Positions 40,297-49,505 of a stretch of 49,599 bases of DNA are shown here, piece by piece. Below the pieces are notes generated by a model. It was not told where the DNA came from. It saw only the letters and a list, made by a program, of their open reading frames with translations, and made no database searches. The DNA is from JBNKHG01 sp050290225 (lineage in GTDB: Bacteria > Pseudomonadota > Gammaproteobacteria > Pseudomonadales > Cellvibrionaceae). The DNA lies in NCBI GenBank assembly GCA_050290225.1, contig JBNKHG010000027.1:1-49599 (forward strand), given 5' to 3'. The first letter of the stretch is position 1; each line of letters opens with the position of its first letter. A program made the position numbers and the translations under genes.

Positions 40297-42105
40297 ATGT
40301 CTGCCGCCCATCCCACACTGTCCACATCTTCCCCGCAAGCGACGCCGGTCAGCACTGCCGCGGCTACCGAAATTCGCGCCGAATTGTTCGCGGAATTCGA
40401 CCGGGAATTTGAACAGGGCAAACTGCTTGCCCAGGACTGCGCTGACGGCATTCCCTGCTTCTGGGTGACCCGGGATCAACTGCACAAGCTTCTGCGGTTT
40501 GTAAAACAGCGCTCCTATGCCATGCTGCTGGACCTGAGCGCAATCGACGAACGCCAGCGTCAGCACAGGGAACAACAACCGGACAGTGACTTTACGGTGT
40601 TCTATCACCTGTTGTCGTTCAAGCGCAATGCCGATCTCCGCATCAAAGTGGCGTTGCCGGAAAGTGACTGCCAGCTACCCTCTATCGCTTCCCTGTGGTC
40701 CAACGCCAACTGGTACGAGCGGGAAGCCTGGGACATGTTCGGCATCCGCTTTGAGGGCCACCCCAACCTGCGCCGCATCCTGATGCCCCCAACCTGGGAG
40801 GGTCATCCGCTTCGCAAGGAGCACCCGGCCCGGGCCACGGAAATGGAACCCTTTCGCCTGCCCGACGAAACGCAGGCGCGAGAGCAGGAAGCTTTGCGCT
40901 TTCGCCCCGAGGACTGGGGAATGAAGCGCGCCAGCGAATCCAGTGACTTTATGTTCCTCAACCTGGGGCCCAACCACCCCAGCGTCCACGGCGTTTTCCG
41001 CATCGCCCTGCAACTGGACGGCGAGGTGCTGGTGAACTGTGTGCCGGATATCGGCTACCACCACCGCGGTTCGGAAAAAATGGCCGAACGTCAGAATTGG
41101 CATACCTATATTCCCTACACCGATCGGGTCGACTATCTGGGCGGTGTCATGAACAACTTCCCCTATGTGATGGCGGTGGAGCAACTGGCTGGCATCGAGG
41201 TACCGCCGCGGGCACAGATGATTCGCATTCTTCTGGCGGAACTTTACCGCATCGCCAGCCACCTGGTGTTCTACGGCACCTTCGCCCAGGACGTGGGACA
41301 ACTGTCACCGGTGTTTTACATGTTTATCGATCGGGAAAAGGTGTTCGACATTATCTCCTCGATCACTGGCGGTCGCATGCACAGTGGCTGGTTCCGCATC
41401 GGTGGCGTCTGCCAGGACCTGCCCAAAGGCTGGGACAAAGCGATTCGCGAGTTTGTGGAGTGGATGCCGGCGCGACTGGATCACTACCAGAAAATGGTGA
41501 TGGATAACGGTTTGGTAAAACGCCGCACCCGGCATATCGGTGAATACAACACCGCCGAGGCCATCGACTGGGGCATAACCGGCGCTGGCTTGCGTGCCAC
41601 CGGTTTTGAATGGGATTACCGCAAGGCGCGACCCTATTCCGGCTACGACCAACTGGATTTTGATATCCCTACCGGCAACAACGGTGATGCCTATGATCGC
41701 GCCTTTGTGCGTATCGAGGAAATTCGCCAGAGCCTGCGTATCGTCCGGCAGTGCCTTGATCATATGCCCGAAGGCCCCTACAAGGCCCAACACCGGCTTA
41801 CCACACCGCCACTTAAAGACCGCACCCTGAAGGATATCGAGACGCTGATCCAGCATTTCGTCAATGTCAGCTGGGGGCCGGTGATCCCCCCCGGTGAAGG
41901 CAGTGTCGCCATCGAGGCCACCAAGGGCATCAACAGCTATTTCCTGGTCAGCGACGGTGGCACCAACAGTTACCGCACCCGTATCCGTACGCCCAGCTTC
42001 GCCCATTTGCAGATGATTCCCTACATCAGTAACGGGCTGTTTGTGGCGGATTTGATCGCGATTATCGCCAGTATCGATTTTGTGATGGCGGATGTGGACC
42101 GCTAG
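40297..42105 (+). CDS. nuoCD: NADH-quinone oxidoreductase subunits C and D, fused
   Basis: A single 602-residue chain. The NuoC domain (about 25-195) carries YEREAWDMFGIRFEGHPNLRRILMPP. The NuoD domain (about 205-602) carries FLNLGPNHPSVHGVFRIAL and the quinone-site words GYHHRGSEKMAE and GGRMH. The fusion is typical of E. coli-type complex I. Together with NuoB the D part forms the quinone-reduction cavity. It sits between nuoB and nuoE with near-zero spacing. Confidence 0.97.
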   Translation: MSAAHPTLSTSSPQATPVSTAAATEIRAELFAEFDREFEQGKLLAQDCADGIPCFWVTRDQLHKLLRFVKQRSYAMLLDLSAIDERQRQHREQQPDSDFTVFYHLLSFKRNADLRIKVALPESDCQLPSIASLWSNANWYEREAWDMFGIRFEGHPNLRRILMPPTWEGHPLRKEHPARATEMEPFRLPDETQAREQEALRFRPEDWGMKRASESSDFMFLNLGPNHPSVHGVFRIALQLDGEVLVNCVPDIGYHHRGSEKMAERQNWHTYIPYTDRVDYLGGVMNNFPYVMAVEQLAGIEVPPRAQMIRILLAELYRIASHLVFYGTFAQDVGQLSPVFYMFIDREKVFDIISSITGGRMHSGWFRIGGVCQDLPKGWDKAIREFVEWMPARLDHYQKMVMDNGLVKRRTRHIGEYNTAEAIDWGITGAGLRATGFEWDYRKARPYSGYDQLDFDIPTGNNGDAYDRAFVRIEEIRQSLRIVRQCLDHMPEGPYKAQHRLTTPPLKDRTLKDIETLIQHFVNVSWGPVIPPGEGSVAIEATKGINSYFLVSDGGTNSYRTRIRTPSFAHLQMIPYISNGLFVADLIAIIASIDFVMADVDR

Positions 42106-42126
42106 CCAGTGGAGGATTTTTGGAGA

Positions 42127-42636
42127 ATGAACAACTGCGCCACCCATCAGATTCCCGTATTGAGCGAAGCGGAAGTCACCGAGATTCGCGAACTGGCGGC
42201 GCATTACGATTATCCACAGGCTGCCTCCATCGAAGCACTGAAAGTGGTGCAACAACACCGGGGCTGGGTGTCCGATGAATCCTTGCGCGCGGTGGCGGGG
42301 TTGCTTCAGATATCTGCCGAAGAGCTCGACAGCGTAGCCACCTTTTACAGTTTGATTTTTCGCAGTCCCGTGGGCGAGACCACACTGATGCTTTGCGACG
42401 GTATTTCCTGCTGGTTGAACGGTTGCGAGTCACTCAAGCAAAAAATTACCGATAAACTGGGGATCGACTACGGCGAGACCACCCCCGACAATCGCTATAC
42501 CTTGATTCCCGTCACCTGCCAGGGTGCCTGCGACCGGGCGCCGGTAATGCTGACAACTGATGCCGAGAGCACCATGGCCCTGCACACCCGGCTTGATGAC
42601 GAATCACTGGATCAACTGCTGGGGGACAAGCCGTGA
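42127..42636 (+). CDS. nuoE: NADH-quinone oxidoreductase subunit E
   Basis: A 169-residue thioredoxin-like [2Fe-2S] subunit (cluster N1a) of the NADH dehydrogenase module. Ligands are CDGISC and CQGAC. The ATG at 42127 (MNNCATHQIPVLSEAEV) has GGAGG upstream. A GTG at 42109 in frame is an alternative that adds six residues. It overlaps nuoF by four bases (GTGA). Confidence 0.95.
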   Translation: MNNCATHQIPVLSEAEVTEIRELAAHYDYPQAASIEALKVVQQHRGWVSDESLRAVAGLLQISAEELDSVATFYSLIFRSPVGETTLMLCDGISCWLNGCESLKQKITDKLGIDYGETTPDNRYTLIPVTCQGACDRAPVMLTTDAESTMALHTRLDDESLDQLLGDKP

Positions 42637-43949
42637 CCGACCGTCCGCTGACCCAGCATATCGATCCCGCACGCGAACCCTACGACCTGGCGCAATATCA
42701 GCGGGTGGGCGGCTACCAGTCGGTGCGCAGGCTGCTGAAGGAAATGACACCTGCCGACGGGCTACAGGTGCTGACTGACTCGGATTTGCGCGGCCGCGGG
42801 GGCGCCGGTTTTCCCACCGGAATGAAATGGAGTTTTGTGCCCATGTATGAGGGCGGCGGGAAAGACCCCGACGCCGGCCCCTACCAAGGCAACAAGTATA
42901 TTGTCGCCAACGCCGACGAGATGGAGCCGGGCACCTTTAAAGACCGGGTTATTCTGGAGGGTTGCCCCCACCTGCTGGTGGAAGGTCTGATTGCCGGCGG
43001 TTTTATCCTGCAAGCCACAACCGGTTATATCTTTATCCGCGCTGAATATGTGGAAGCCACTGAAAGACTGCAACGGGCAATCGCCGAATGCCGACAGGCA
43101 GGGCTGCTGGGCCGGGATATTCTCGGTAGCGGTTGGAGTTTCGATATCCATGTCCACACCAGCGCCGGGCGTTATATCTGCGGTGAGGAAACGGCGCTGC
43201 TCAACTCGCTGGAGGGCAAGCGCGCTATACCCAGGGCCAAACCGCCGTTCCCTCAAATCAGCGGCCTTTGGGGAAAACCCACCATCGTCAACAATGTGGA
43301 GACCCTCTCCAACCTGCCCAACATTATCCTTCTCGGTGCCGACTGGTTTAAATCCCTGAGCAAAACCGGAGACGCCGGCACCAAACTCTACGGCGTCAGT
43401 GGCCGAGTGAAGCACCCGGGTTGCTGGGAGTTACCCATGGGCACCAGCGCCCGGGAGCTGCTGGAGGAATACGCCGGCGGCATGGCTGACGGTCTGCAAC
43501 TGAAAACATTTTTACCCGGTGGTGGCTCCACCCCGCTGCTGTTACCGGAACATCTCGACACCCCCATGGACTACACCGAGATTGGCAAATTGGGCAGCCG
43601 CCTGGGTACCGGCACCATGATAGTGATCGACGATCAGGTCAGCCTGGTGGCCGCCATTAAAAATCTGGAGCACTTTTTCGCCCAGGAGTCCTGCGGTTTT
43701 TGCACGCCCTGCCGCGACGGTCTGCCCTGGGTGGAAAAGACCCTGGACAATTTACTGACCGGACGGGGCACTAACGAGGATATCGCCTGGCTGGATCGCG
43801 CCACGCAAATGCTCAACATGGGCAACACTTTTTGCGCCCACGCGCCCGGTGCCATGGGGCCGCTGGAAAGCGCGCTGAAATATTTTCGCGCAGATTTTGA
43901 AGCATTGGTTTCGAATCAGGTGATAGACACCACACAAAGGGCGTACTGA
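42633..43949 (+). CDS. nuoF: NADH-quinone oxidoreductase subunit F
   Basis: The 438-residue flavoprotein subunit that binds NADH and FMN and carries cluster N3. The NADH/FMN words GRGGAGFPTGMKW, ANADEMEPGTFKDR and ICGEETALLNSLEG are present. The cluster ligands are SCGFCTPCRDG plus a fourth Cys in TFCAHAPGA. The start is GTG, overlapping the nuoE stop codon. A 167-bp gap with a dispersed hairpin follows before nuoG. Confidence 0.97.
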   Translation: MTDRPLTQHIDPAREPYDLAQYQRVGGYQSVRRLLKEMTPADGLQVLTDSDLRGRGGAGFPTGMKWSFVPMYEGGGKDPDAGPYQGNKYIVANADEMEPGTFKDRVILEGCPHLLVEGLIAGGFILQATTGYIFIRAEYVEATERLQRAIAECRQAGLLGRDILGSGWSFDIHVHTSAGRYICGEETALLNSLEGKRAIPRAKPPFPQISGLWGKPTIVNNVETLSNLPNIILLGADWFKSLSKTGDAGTKLYGVSGRVKHPGCWELPMGTSARELLEEYAGGMADGLQLKTFLPGGGSTPLLLPEHLDTPMDYTEIGKLGSRLGTGTMIVIDDQVSLVAAIKNLEHFFAQESCGFCTPCRDGLPWVEKTLDNLLTGRGTNEDIAWLDRATQMLNMGNTFCAHAPGAMGPLESALKYFRADFEALVSNQVIDTTQRAY

Positions 43950-43972
43950 CAGAAATCCGTTATTTGGCAAAG

Positions 43973-44025
43973 CGTCACTGCGAGCGTTAGCGAAGCCATC
44001 CAAAACCACTGACCACGCAATGACA
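43973..44025. repeat. Dispersed CGTCACTGCGAG-type palindromic repeat in the nuoF-nuoG gap
   Basis: CGTCACTGCGAGCG, then AGCGAAGCCATCC, ends in CGCAATGAC. Its ends pair (GTCACTGCG 43974-43982 with CGCAATGAC 44016-44024, one G-T pair). This pattern, CGTCATTGCGAG with AGCGAAGCAATCC, is one I recall as a dispersed intergenic repeat in many proteobacteria. The rest of the gap (44026-44116) holds an AACAGGAC duplication and no gene. Confidence 0.65.
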
Positions 44026-44116
44026 GAGAAATAACAGGACACAGCAGAACAACAGGACGGTCACTTTCAGACTTGAAAGCAAGGTTCGGTGAGAGCGGCT
44101 TTTATTGAGAAGTGCT

Positions 44117-46942
44117 ATGACAACACTGATTATCGACGGCAAAGAATACCAGGTCTCCGACGGGCATAACCTGCTGCACGCCTGTCTGTCCCTGGGGCTT
44201 AACCTGCCCTACTTCTGCTGGCACCCCTGCCTGGGTTCGGTCGGCGCCTGCCGCCAGTGTGCGGTCAAAGTGTTCCAGGACGAGAACGACGAGCGCGGCC
44301 GCCTGGTGATGGCGTGCATGACACCTGCCAGTGACGGCACCCGCCTCAGTGTCGAAGACAAACAAGCCAAAGACTTTCGCGCCGGCATCATCGAGCTGTT
44401 GATGACCAACCATCCCCACGATTGTCCCGTGTGCGAAGAGGGTGGCGAATGTCACCTGCAGGACATGACCGAAATGACCGGCCATACCTGGCGCACCTAC
44501 CGCAACACCAAGCGCACCCACCGCAATCAGAACCTGGGGCCCTTTATCAATCACGAGATGAACCGCTGCATCGCCTGCTACCGCTGCGTGCGTTACTACC
44601 AGGACTACGCCGGGGGCCATGACCTCCAGGCCATGGGGGCACACAACCACGTCTACTTCGGTCGCCACTGCGACGGCGCCCTGGAGAGCCCCTTCAGCGG
44701 CAACCTGGTCGAGGTCTGCCCCACTGGTGTCTTTACCGACAAAACCTTTAGCCAGCACTACTCCCGCAAATGGGATCTGCAAACCGCCCCCTCGGTGTGC
44801 CAGCACTGTGGTCTCGGCTGCAACACCGCGCCCGGTGAGCGCTACGGCAGACTCAAACGTATCAGCAACCGCTACCACTCGGAAATTAACGGTTACTTTC
44901 TCTGCGATCGCGGCCGCTTCGGCTACGGCTTCGTCAACAGCGACCAGCGCCTGAGGCAACCGCAGTTGCGCCAGGAAGTCAACCCGCAGACAAGCTATCA
45001 GGATACCGGCGATTACCCGCCGGCCATCGCCGTTGCCTGTGATACCGATGCCGCGCTCAGACAGTTGCGACCGCTGCTCGGGGCGGGCAAGCCGTGCCTG
45101 GGTATTGGCTCACCCCGCGCCTCGCTGGAAAGCAACTTTGCCCTGCAACAGGTGGTGGGCAAAGACAACTTTTACACCGGCTTCGCCACCCATGAAGAGG
45201 GTGTGATTCGCCGAATCCTGCACACCTACCGCAGCCCGTCAGTGCGCGTTGCCTCACTGAAAGACGTGGAGGACTGCGACGCGATACTGGTACTGGGGGA
45301 AGACCTGACGCAAACCGCACCGCTGCTGGCCCTGCGATTGCGACAAGCGGTGCGCCAGCGTGCAAAGCAGCTGGCAGACGACGCGCGCATTCCCCAATGG
45401 CAGGACGCCGCCGTGCGCGAACTGGCCCAGCAGGAGAAGAGCCCGCTGTTTGTACTACACCCCACTGTCACCGATCTGGACGACATCGCCGAGGACACTT
45501 CACACCTGCGCCCTGATGCGATTGCCGACTGGGGTTGCCAGATTGCCCGCAGAATTTCGGATAACCAGGCCACAACCGAAGATTCGTCAATTGAAAAAAT
45601 CGCGAGCACATTGGCCGCCGCCAGGCGTCCGCTGGTGATCGCCGGCAGCTCACTGTTCCACACCGGTATTGTCGATGCCGCCGCTGCCATAGCCGAGGCC
45701 CTGCAGCAACAACGAACGCAACCGACAGACATCCATTGCGTGGTGCCCGAGTGCAACAGCCTCGGCCTGGCCCTGCTGACGGAAGACCAAACAGACCGAC
45801 ATCTGGAAGCGGCGCTGGAAAGGATCGACAACGGCAATGAAAGCACTCTGATTGTGCTGGAAAATGATCTTTATCGCCGCCATCAGCGCCAGCCACTGGA
45901 CCAGGCCCTGAACCGCATAGACACCCTGGTGGTCATGGATACACTGTGGCACGACACCTGCGCCAAGGCAGACCTGATCCTGCCCGCTGCCAGTTTTGCC
46001 GAAACCGACGGCACCCTGATCAACAGTGAAGGCCGGGCACAGCGTTTTTTCGCGGTCTATCCGCTTGACCCCGCCTGCTCGCTGGCACAGCCCAGCTGGC
46101 AATGGCTCAATAGGGCGAAGGACTGTGGGTGGTCGCACTTCGATGAGCTTACCCAGGCCTGCGCCGAGGCACACCCAAACCTGATGTCGATAGTGCATGC
46201 AGCGCCCGATGCCGATTACCGTCAGGATGACCAGAAAATTCCGCGCATGTCGCACCGCTATAGCGGCCGCACGGCCATCCATGCCAACGTCGATGTGAGC
46301 GAACCACAACAACCGACCGACCCGAACTCACCCTTGGGATTCACCATGGAGGGCAGCTGCGAGGATACACCCTCCAGCCTGCGCGCCAGTGCCTGGTCGC
46401 CGGGCTGGAATTCCAACCAGTCGATCCACAAGTTTCAGCAAGAGGTCGGCGGCCCCCTGCGAGGCGGCCCCGCCGGAATACGGCTGCTCGATGCACAGGA
46501 AAGCACAGAACGGCCCCGCGAACAGGTGGGCGCCGACACCGAATCGATGACGACTGAAAATTGTCAGGGACTGCTTCCCATCCCCCTCTACCATATTTTT
46601 GGCAGCGAGGAGCTCAGCGCCCAGGCCGATCCGATTCAGCAACGTATTCCCAGTGCCACTGCAGCGCTCAATCCGGACGATGCCGAGCGGTTGGCATTAA
46701 CCGCCCGGGACGGTGTGGAGTTCGAAGTGAACGGCAGCCTTTTTCAACTCGGCCTGGTTTTGCGGCGGGAATTGCCGCCGGGGCTGATTGGCCTGCCCCT
46801 GGGGATGGCAGGATTGACGCCGGCACACTTGAAGCAGCCGCTCAGTATTCGCAAAGCTGAGGACTGGCAACCCCCTGCTGCGAACCCTCACGCACAGGTG
46901 ATCGCCAGCGACAAATCCACGGGGGTAACCTGTCATGAATAG
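44117..46942 (+). CDS. nuoG: NADH-quinone oxidoreductase subunit G
   Basis: The largest peripheral subunit, 941 residues, carrying a chain of iron-sulfur clusters. The [2Fe-2S] ligands are Cys34, Cys45, Cys48 and Cys67. The His/Cys N5 site is HDCPVCEEGGEC. The N4 site has RCIACYRC. The extra N7 site is CQHCGLGC. A molybdopterin-oxidoreductase-like fold follows. The C-terminal third is divergent, and the protein is longer than E. coli NuoG (908). ATG 44117 (MTTLIIDGKE) is taken; a TTG at 44105 is possible. It overlaps nuoH by 8 bases. Confidence 0.96.
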   Translation: MTTLIIDGKEYQVSDGHNLLHACLSLGLNLPYFCWHPCLGSVGACRQCAVKVFQDENDERGRLVMACMTPASDGTRLSVEDKQAKDFRAGIIELLMTNHPHDCPVCEEGGECHLQDMTEMTGHTWRTYRNTKRTHRNQNLGPFINHEMNRCIACYRCVRYYQDYAGGHDLQAMGAHNHVYFGRHCDGALESPFSGNLVEVCPTGVFTDKTFSQHYSRKWDLQTAPSVCQHCGLGCNTAPGERYGRLKRISNRYHSEINGYFLCDRGRFGYGFVNSDQRLRQPQLRQEVNPQTSYQDTGDYPPAIAVACDTDAALRQLRPLLGAGKPCLGIGSPRASLESNFALQQVVGKDNFYTGFATHEEGVIRRILHTYRSPSVRVASLKDVEDCDAILVLGEDLTQTAPLLALRLRQAVRQRAKQLADDARIPQWQDAAVRELAQQEKSPLFVLHPTVTDLDDIAEDTSHLRPDAIADWGCQIARRISDNQATTEDSSIEKIASTLAAARRPLVIAGSSLFHTGIVDAAAAIAEALQQQRTQPTDIHCVVPECNSLGLALLTEDQTDRHLEAALERIDNGNESTLIVLENDLYRRHQRQPLDQALNRIDTLVVMDTLWHDTCAKADLILPAASFAETDGTLINSEGRAQRFFAVYPLDPACSLAQPSWQWLNRAKDCGWSHFDELTQACAEAHPNLMSIVHAAPDADYRQDDQKIPRMSHRYSGRTAIHANVDVSEPQQPTDPNSPLGFTMEGSCEDTPSSLRASAWSPGWNSNQSIHKFQQEVGGPLRGGPAGIRLLDAQESTERPREQVGADTESMTTENCQGLLPIPLYHIFGSEELSAQADPIQQRIPSATAALNPDDAERLALTARDGVEFEVNGSLFQLGLVLRRELPPGLIGLPLGMAGLTPAHLKQPLSIRKAEDWQPPAANPHAQVIASDKSTGVTCHE

Positions 46943-47900
46943 CCCGGTAAACAGCCTGCTGCTTATTCCGGTGTTGCTCGCCGTGCTGCTGAGTCTGGCA
47001 GCGGTTTTGATCTGGCTGGAGCGACGCCTGCTCGGCATCTGGCAGGACCGGCTCGGTCCCAACCGTGTCGGCCCATTGGGAATAGGCCAGGTGTTGGCGG
47101 ATATGATCAAAATCTTTACCAAGGAGGATTGGATACCGCCCTTCGCCGACAAGGGCATCTACCTGCTCGCCCCCTCCATTGTGGTGATCACCATGCTCAC
47201 CGCTTTTGCGGTCATTCCTTTTGCCCCGGGGATCGGTATCAGCGACCTGAATATTGGGCTGCTGTTTTTCCTGGCCATGAGTTCGCTCGCCGCCTATAGC
47301 GTCATGCTGGCGGGCTATGCCTCCAACAACAAGTACGCGCTGCTCGGCAGTCTGCGCGCTGCGGCGCAAACCGTCAGCTATGAAGTGTTTATGGGGTTGG
47401 CGCTGATGGGGGTGGTCATTCTCGCCGGCAGCTTTAACCTGCGTGTCATAGTCGAGGCACAGGCACAGGCGGGTTGGTATATCCTGCCCCAGTTTGTCGG
47501 CTTTGTGGTGTTTTTGATCGCCGGCATAGCCGAGAGCCACCGCCTGCCCTTCGACTTGCCCGAGGCCGAGCACGAAATCGTTGCCGGCTTTCACACCGAG
47601 TACTCGGGCATGAAGTTCGGGCTGTTTTTTATCGGTGAATATCTGGGCGTAGCCCTGATTTCGGCAATGATTGTCACCCTGTTTTTCGGCGGCTGGCTGG
47701 GTCCTGATTTCCTGCCACCGCTGCTGTGGTTCAGCCTGAAGACTTTCTTCTTTATCTGTTTTTTTATCCTGTTGCGGGCGGCCATTCCCCGACCGCGCTA
47801 CGACCAGTTAATGATGTTTGGCTGGAAAGTGATGCTGCCGTTAGCCCTGGCAAATCTGGTGCTGACGGCGGCGATGGTTTTTGCGCGCGCAGGCGGGTAA
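46935..47900 (+). CDS. nuoH: NADH-quinone oxidoreductase subunit H
   Basis: A 321-residue membrane subunit with about eight helices that forms the quinone tunnel entrance together with NuoB and NuoD. Family words: WLERRLLGIWQDRLGPNRVGP, EDWIPPFADKG, AGIAESHRLPFDLPEAEHEIVAGFHTEYSGMKF. It starts inside the last codons of nuoG. A 76-bp gap holding a 17-bp tandem repeat separates it from nuoI. Confidence 0.97.
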   Translation: MNSPVNSLLLIPVLLAVLLSLAAVLIWLERRLLGIWQDRLGPNRVGPLGIGQVLADMIKIFTKEDWIPPFADKGIYLLAPSIVVITMLTAFAVIPFAPGIGISDLNIGLLFFLAMSSLAAYSVMLAGYASNNKYALLGSLRAAAQTVSYEVFMGLALMGVVILAGSFNLRVIVEAQAQAGWYILPQFVGFVVFLIAGIAESHRLPFDLPEAEHEIVAGFHTEYSGMKFGLFFIGEYLGVALISAMIVTLFFGGWLGPDFLPPLLWFSLKTFFFICFFILLRAAIPRPRYDQLMMFGWKVMLPLALANLVLTAAMVFARAGG

Positions 47901-47909
47901 CGCCTGGGC

Positions 47910-47960
47910 CATGACTGGCGACTTTGCATGACTGGCAACATCGCATGACCGGCAATATTG
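47910..47960. repeat. 17-bp tandem repeat, three units, in the nuoH-nuoI gap
   Basis: CATGACTGGCGACTTTG (47910-47926), CATGACTGGCAACATCG (47927-47943) and CATGACCGGCAATATTG (47944-47960) run head to tail. They fill nearly all the space between the nuoH stop and the nuoI ribosome site (AAGAAGAG). Each unit contains an ATG, but no frame continues. Confidence 0.9.
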
Positions 47961-47976
47961 AAAGAAGAGCAAAGAG

Positions 47977-48492
47977 ATGTTCTCACAACTGAAAACCCTC
48001 TGGACCGTGTTTCAGCACACGTTTATAAAAGCTGACACCGTCCAGTACCCGGAGCAGAAACCCTATACGCCACCGCGTTACCGCGCCCGTATTGTGCTGA
48101 CTCGCGATCCGGACGGCCAGGAGCGTTGCGTGGCCTGCAACCTCTGTGCGGTCGCCTGCCCGGTGGACTGTATCGCCCTGCAAAAAGCCGAGGACGAAAA
48201 CGGCCGCTGGTACCCGGAGTGGTTTCGCATCAACTTCTCCCGCTGCATTCTCTGCGGCTTGTGCGAGGAAGCCTGCCCTACTTACGCCATTCAGCTCACC
48301 CCCGATTTCGAGTACTGCGAATACAATCGCCAGAACATGGTGTACGAGAAGGAGCATCTGCTGATCAGCGGTCCGGGCAAATACCACGACTACAATTTTT
48401 ACCGCGTCGCCGGTAAAGCCATCAGCGGTAAAGATAAGGGAGAGGCTCGCTGTGAGGATGAACCGGTCAATATCAAGAGTCTGCTGCCATGA
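47977..48492 (+). CDS. nuoI: NADH-quinone oxidoreductase subunit I
   Basis: A 171-residue ferredoxin-like subunit with two [4Fe-4S] clusters (N6a, N6b). The ligands are Cys51, 54, 57, 61 and Cys90, 93, 96, 100 (CVACNLCAVACP and CILCGLCEEACP). It conveys electrons from NuoG to NuoB. AAGAAGAG lies just upstream of ATG 47977. nuoJ follows after 45 bases. Confidence 0.97.
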   Translation: MFSQLKTLWTVFQHTFIKADTVQYPEQKPYTPPRYRARIVLTRDPDGQERCVACNLCAVACPVDCIALQKAEDENGRWYPEWFRINFSRCILCGLCEEACPTYAIQLTPDFEYCEYNRQNMVYEKEHLLISGPGKYHDYNFYRVAGKAISGKDKGEARCEDEPVNIKSLLP

Positions 48493-48537
48493 CAGATCAT
48501 CACCTTCCTGCGCGTTTATCATGAAGAGTCAATCACC

Positions 48538-49080
48538 ATGAGTGTATCGTTTGCCGCCCCCCTGTTTTATATCGCCGCCGTGATCGCCATCGCCGCCACA
48601 CTGCTGTGCATCACCCGCACCAATGCCGCCCATGCACTGTTGTACCTGGTGGTGTCATTGCTCGCCATCGCCGTGATTTTTTACATGTTGGGCGCGCCCC
48701 TGGCCGGTGCCCTGGAGGTGATCATATACGCCGGCGCCATCATGGTGCTGTTTGTATTTGTGATCATGATGCTCAACGCCGGCCAGGCCACCGCCGAACA
48801 GGAGCAGCAGTGGTTGAGCACCACGGCCTGGAAAGGGCCCAGTCTTTTGTGCGCGCTGCTGTTGGCACAGTTGGTTACGCTGATGACCAGCATCGACAAT
48901 GGCCTGGTGGAAAACCATATCTCCGCCAAGCAGGTGGGCATTTTGCTCTACGGTCCCTATCTCCTGGCGGTGGAACTCGCATCCATGCTGTTGCTGGCCG
49001 GTTTGGTGGGAGCCTATCACCTGGGTCGGGACCGACTCGCCATCCCCGAGGAAGACACGGGCAGGGAGGAGCAATTGTGA
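48538..49080 (+). CDS. nuoJ: NADH-quinone oxidoreductase subunit J
   Basis: A 180-residue membrane subunit with five helices. The third contains the conserved glycine-rich stretch VIIYAGAIMVLFVFVIMMLN near residues 60-82, where conformational coupling between quinone reduction and proton pumping is thought to pass. It overlaps nuoK by four bases (GTGA). Confidence 0.96.
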   Translation: MSVSFAAPLFYIAAVIAIAATLLCITRTNAAHALLYLVVSLLAIAVIFYMLGAPLAGALEVIIYAGAIMVLFVFVIMMLNAGQATAEQEQQWLSTTAWKGPSLLCALLLAQLVTLMTSIDNGLVENHISAKQVGILLYGPYLLAVELASMLLLAGLVGAYHLGRDRLAIPEEDTGREEQL

Positions 49081-49385
49081 GCGGCATTCCCTTCGAGCAC
49101 GGTCTGCTGTTGGCGGCCATTCTTTTCTGCCTGGGTTTTGTCGGCGTGCTGACCCGGCGCAATATTTTGTTTGTGCTGATGAGCATGGAAATCATGCTCA
49201 ATGCCGCAGGGCTGGCATTCGTGGTTGCCTCGGCCCGTTGGCAGCATGCGGACGGACAGATTATGTTTTTGATGATACTGACCATGGCTGCCGCCGAAGT
49301 GTCAGTGGGACTGGCCTTGATTGTTCAGCTGTTCAAGCGCCACCACAATTTGGATATGGATGTGCTCAGCCAACTTCATGGCTAG
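49077..49385 (+). CDS. nuoK: NADH-quinone oxidoreductase subunit K
   Basis: A 102-residue, three-helix membrane subunit. Conserved glutamates lie in MSMEIMLNAAG and AAAEVSVGLALIVQLF, part of the proton pathway. It starts with GTG inside the nuoJ stop codon (SGIPFEHGLLLAA). The frame is open further upstream but coincides with nuoJ. nuoL would normally follow at once. Here a repeat array and palindromic element B come first. Confidence 0.96.
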   Translation: MSGIPFEHGLLLAAILFCLGFVGVLTRRNILFVLMSMEIMLNAAGLAFVVASARWQHADGQIMFLMILTMAAAEVSVGLALIVQLFKRHHNLDMDVLSQLHG

Positions 49386-49426
49386 TACTCCTTCAAGGTG
49401 ATATTGACGCCTTTAAATTAGCGTAA

Positions 49427-49494
49427 GGTAAGTAGGCGTTTATGTTGAGTAGGCTTGCATGTTAAGCAGGCTTGCAATTTGAGTAGGCTTCGAT
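49427..49494. repeat. 17-bp tandem repeat, four units, after nuoK
   Basis: Units of 17 bases at 49427-49443, 49444-49460, 49461-49477 and 49478-49494 share the form GTTGAGTAGGCTTGCAT with a few changes each. The sequence differs from the 17-bp array in the nuoH-nuoI gap. It lies 41 bases after the nuoK stop and 11 before palindromic element B. Confidence 0.88.
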
Positions 49495-49505
49495 CCGGCC
49501 TGAGT

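Noticed and set aside
44102..44959. 285-codon Val/Ala-rich frame antisense to nuoG
   Set aside because: Antisense artefact of the GC-rich cysteine-cluster region of nuoG.
27751..49494. The tandem arrays as CRISPR
   Set aside because: Units are directly adjacent with no spacers, are too short, and no cas gene is present.
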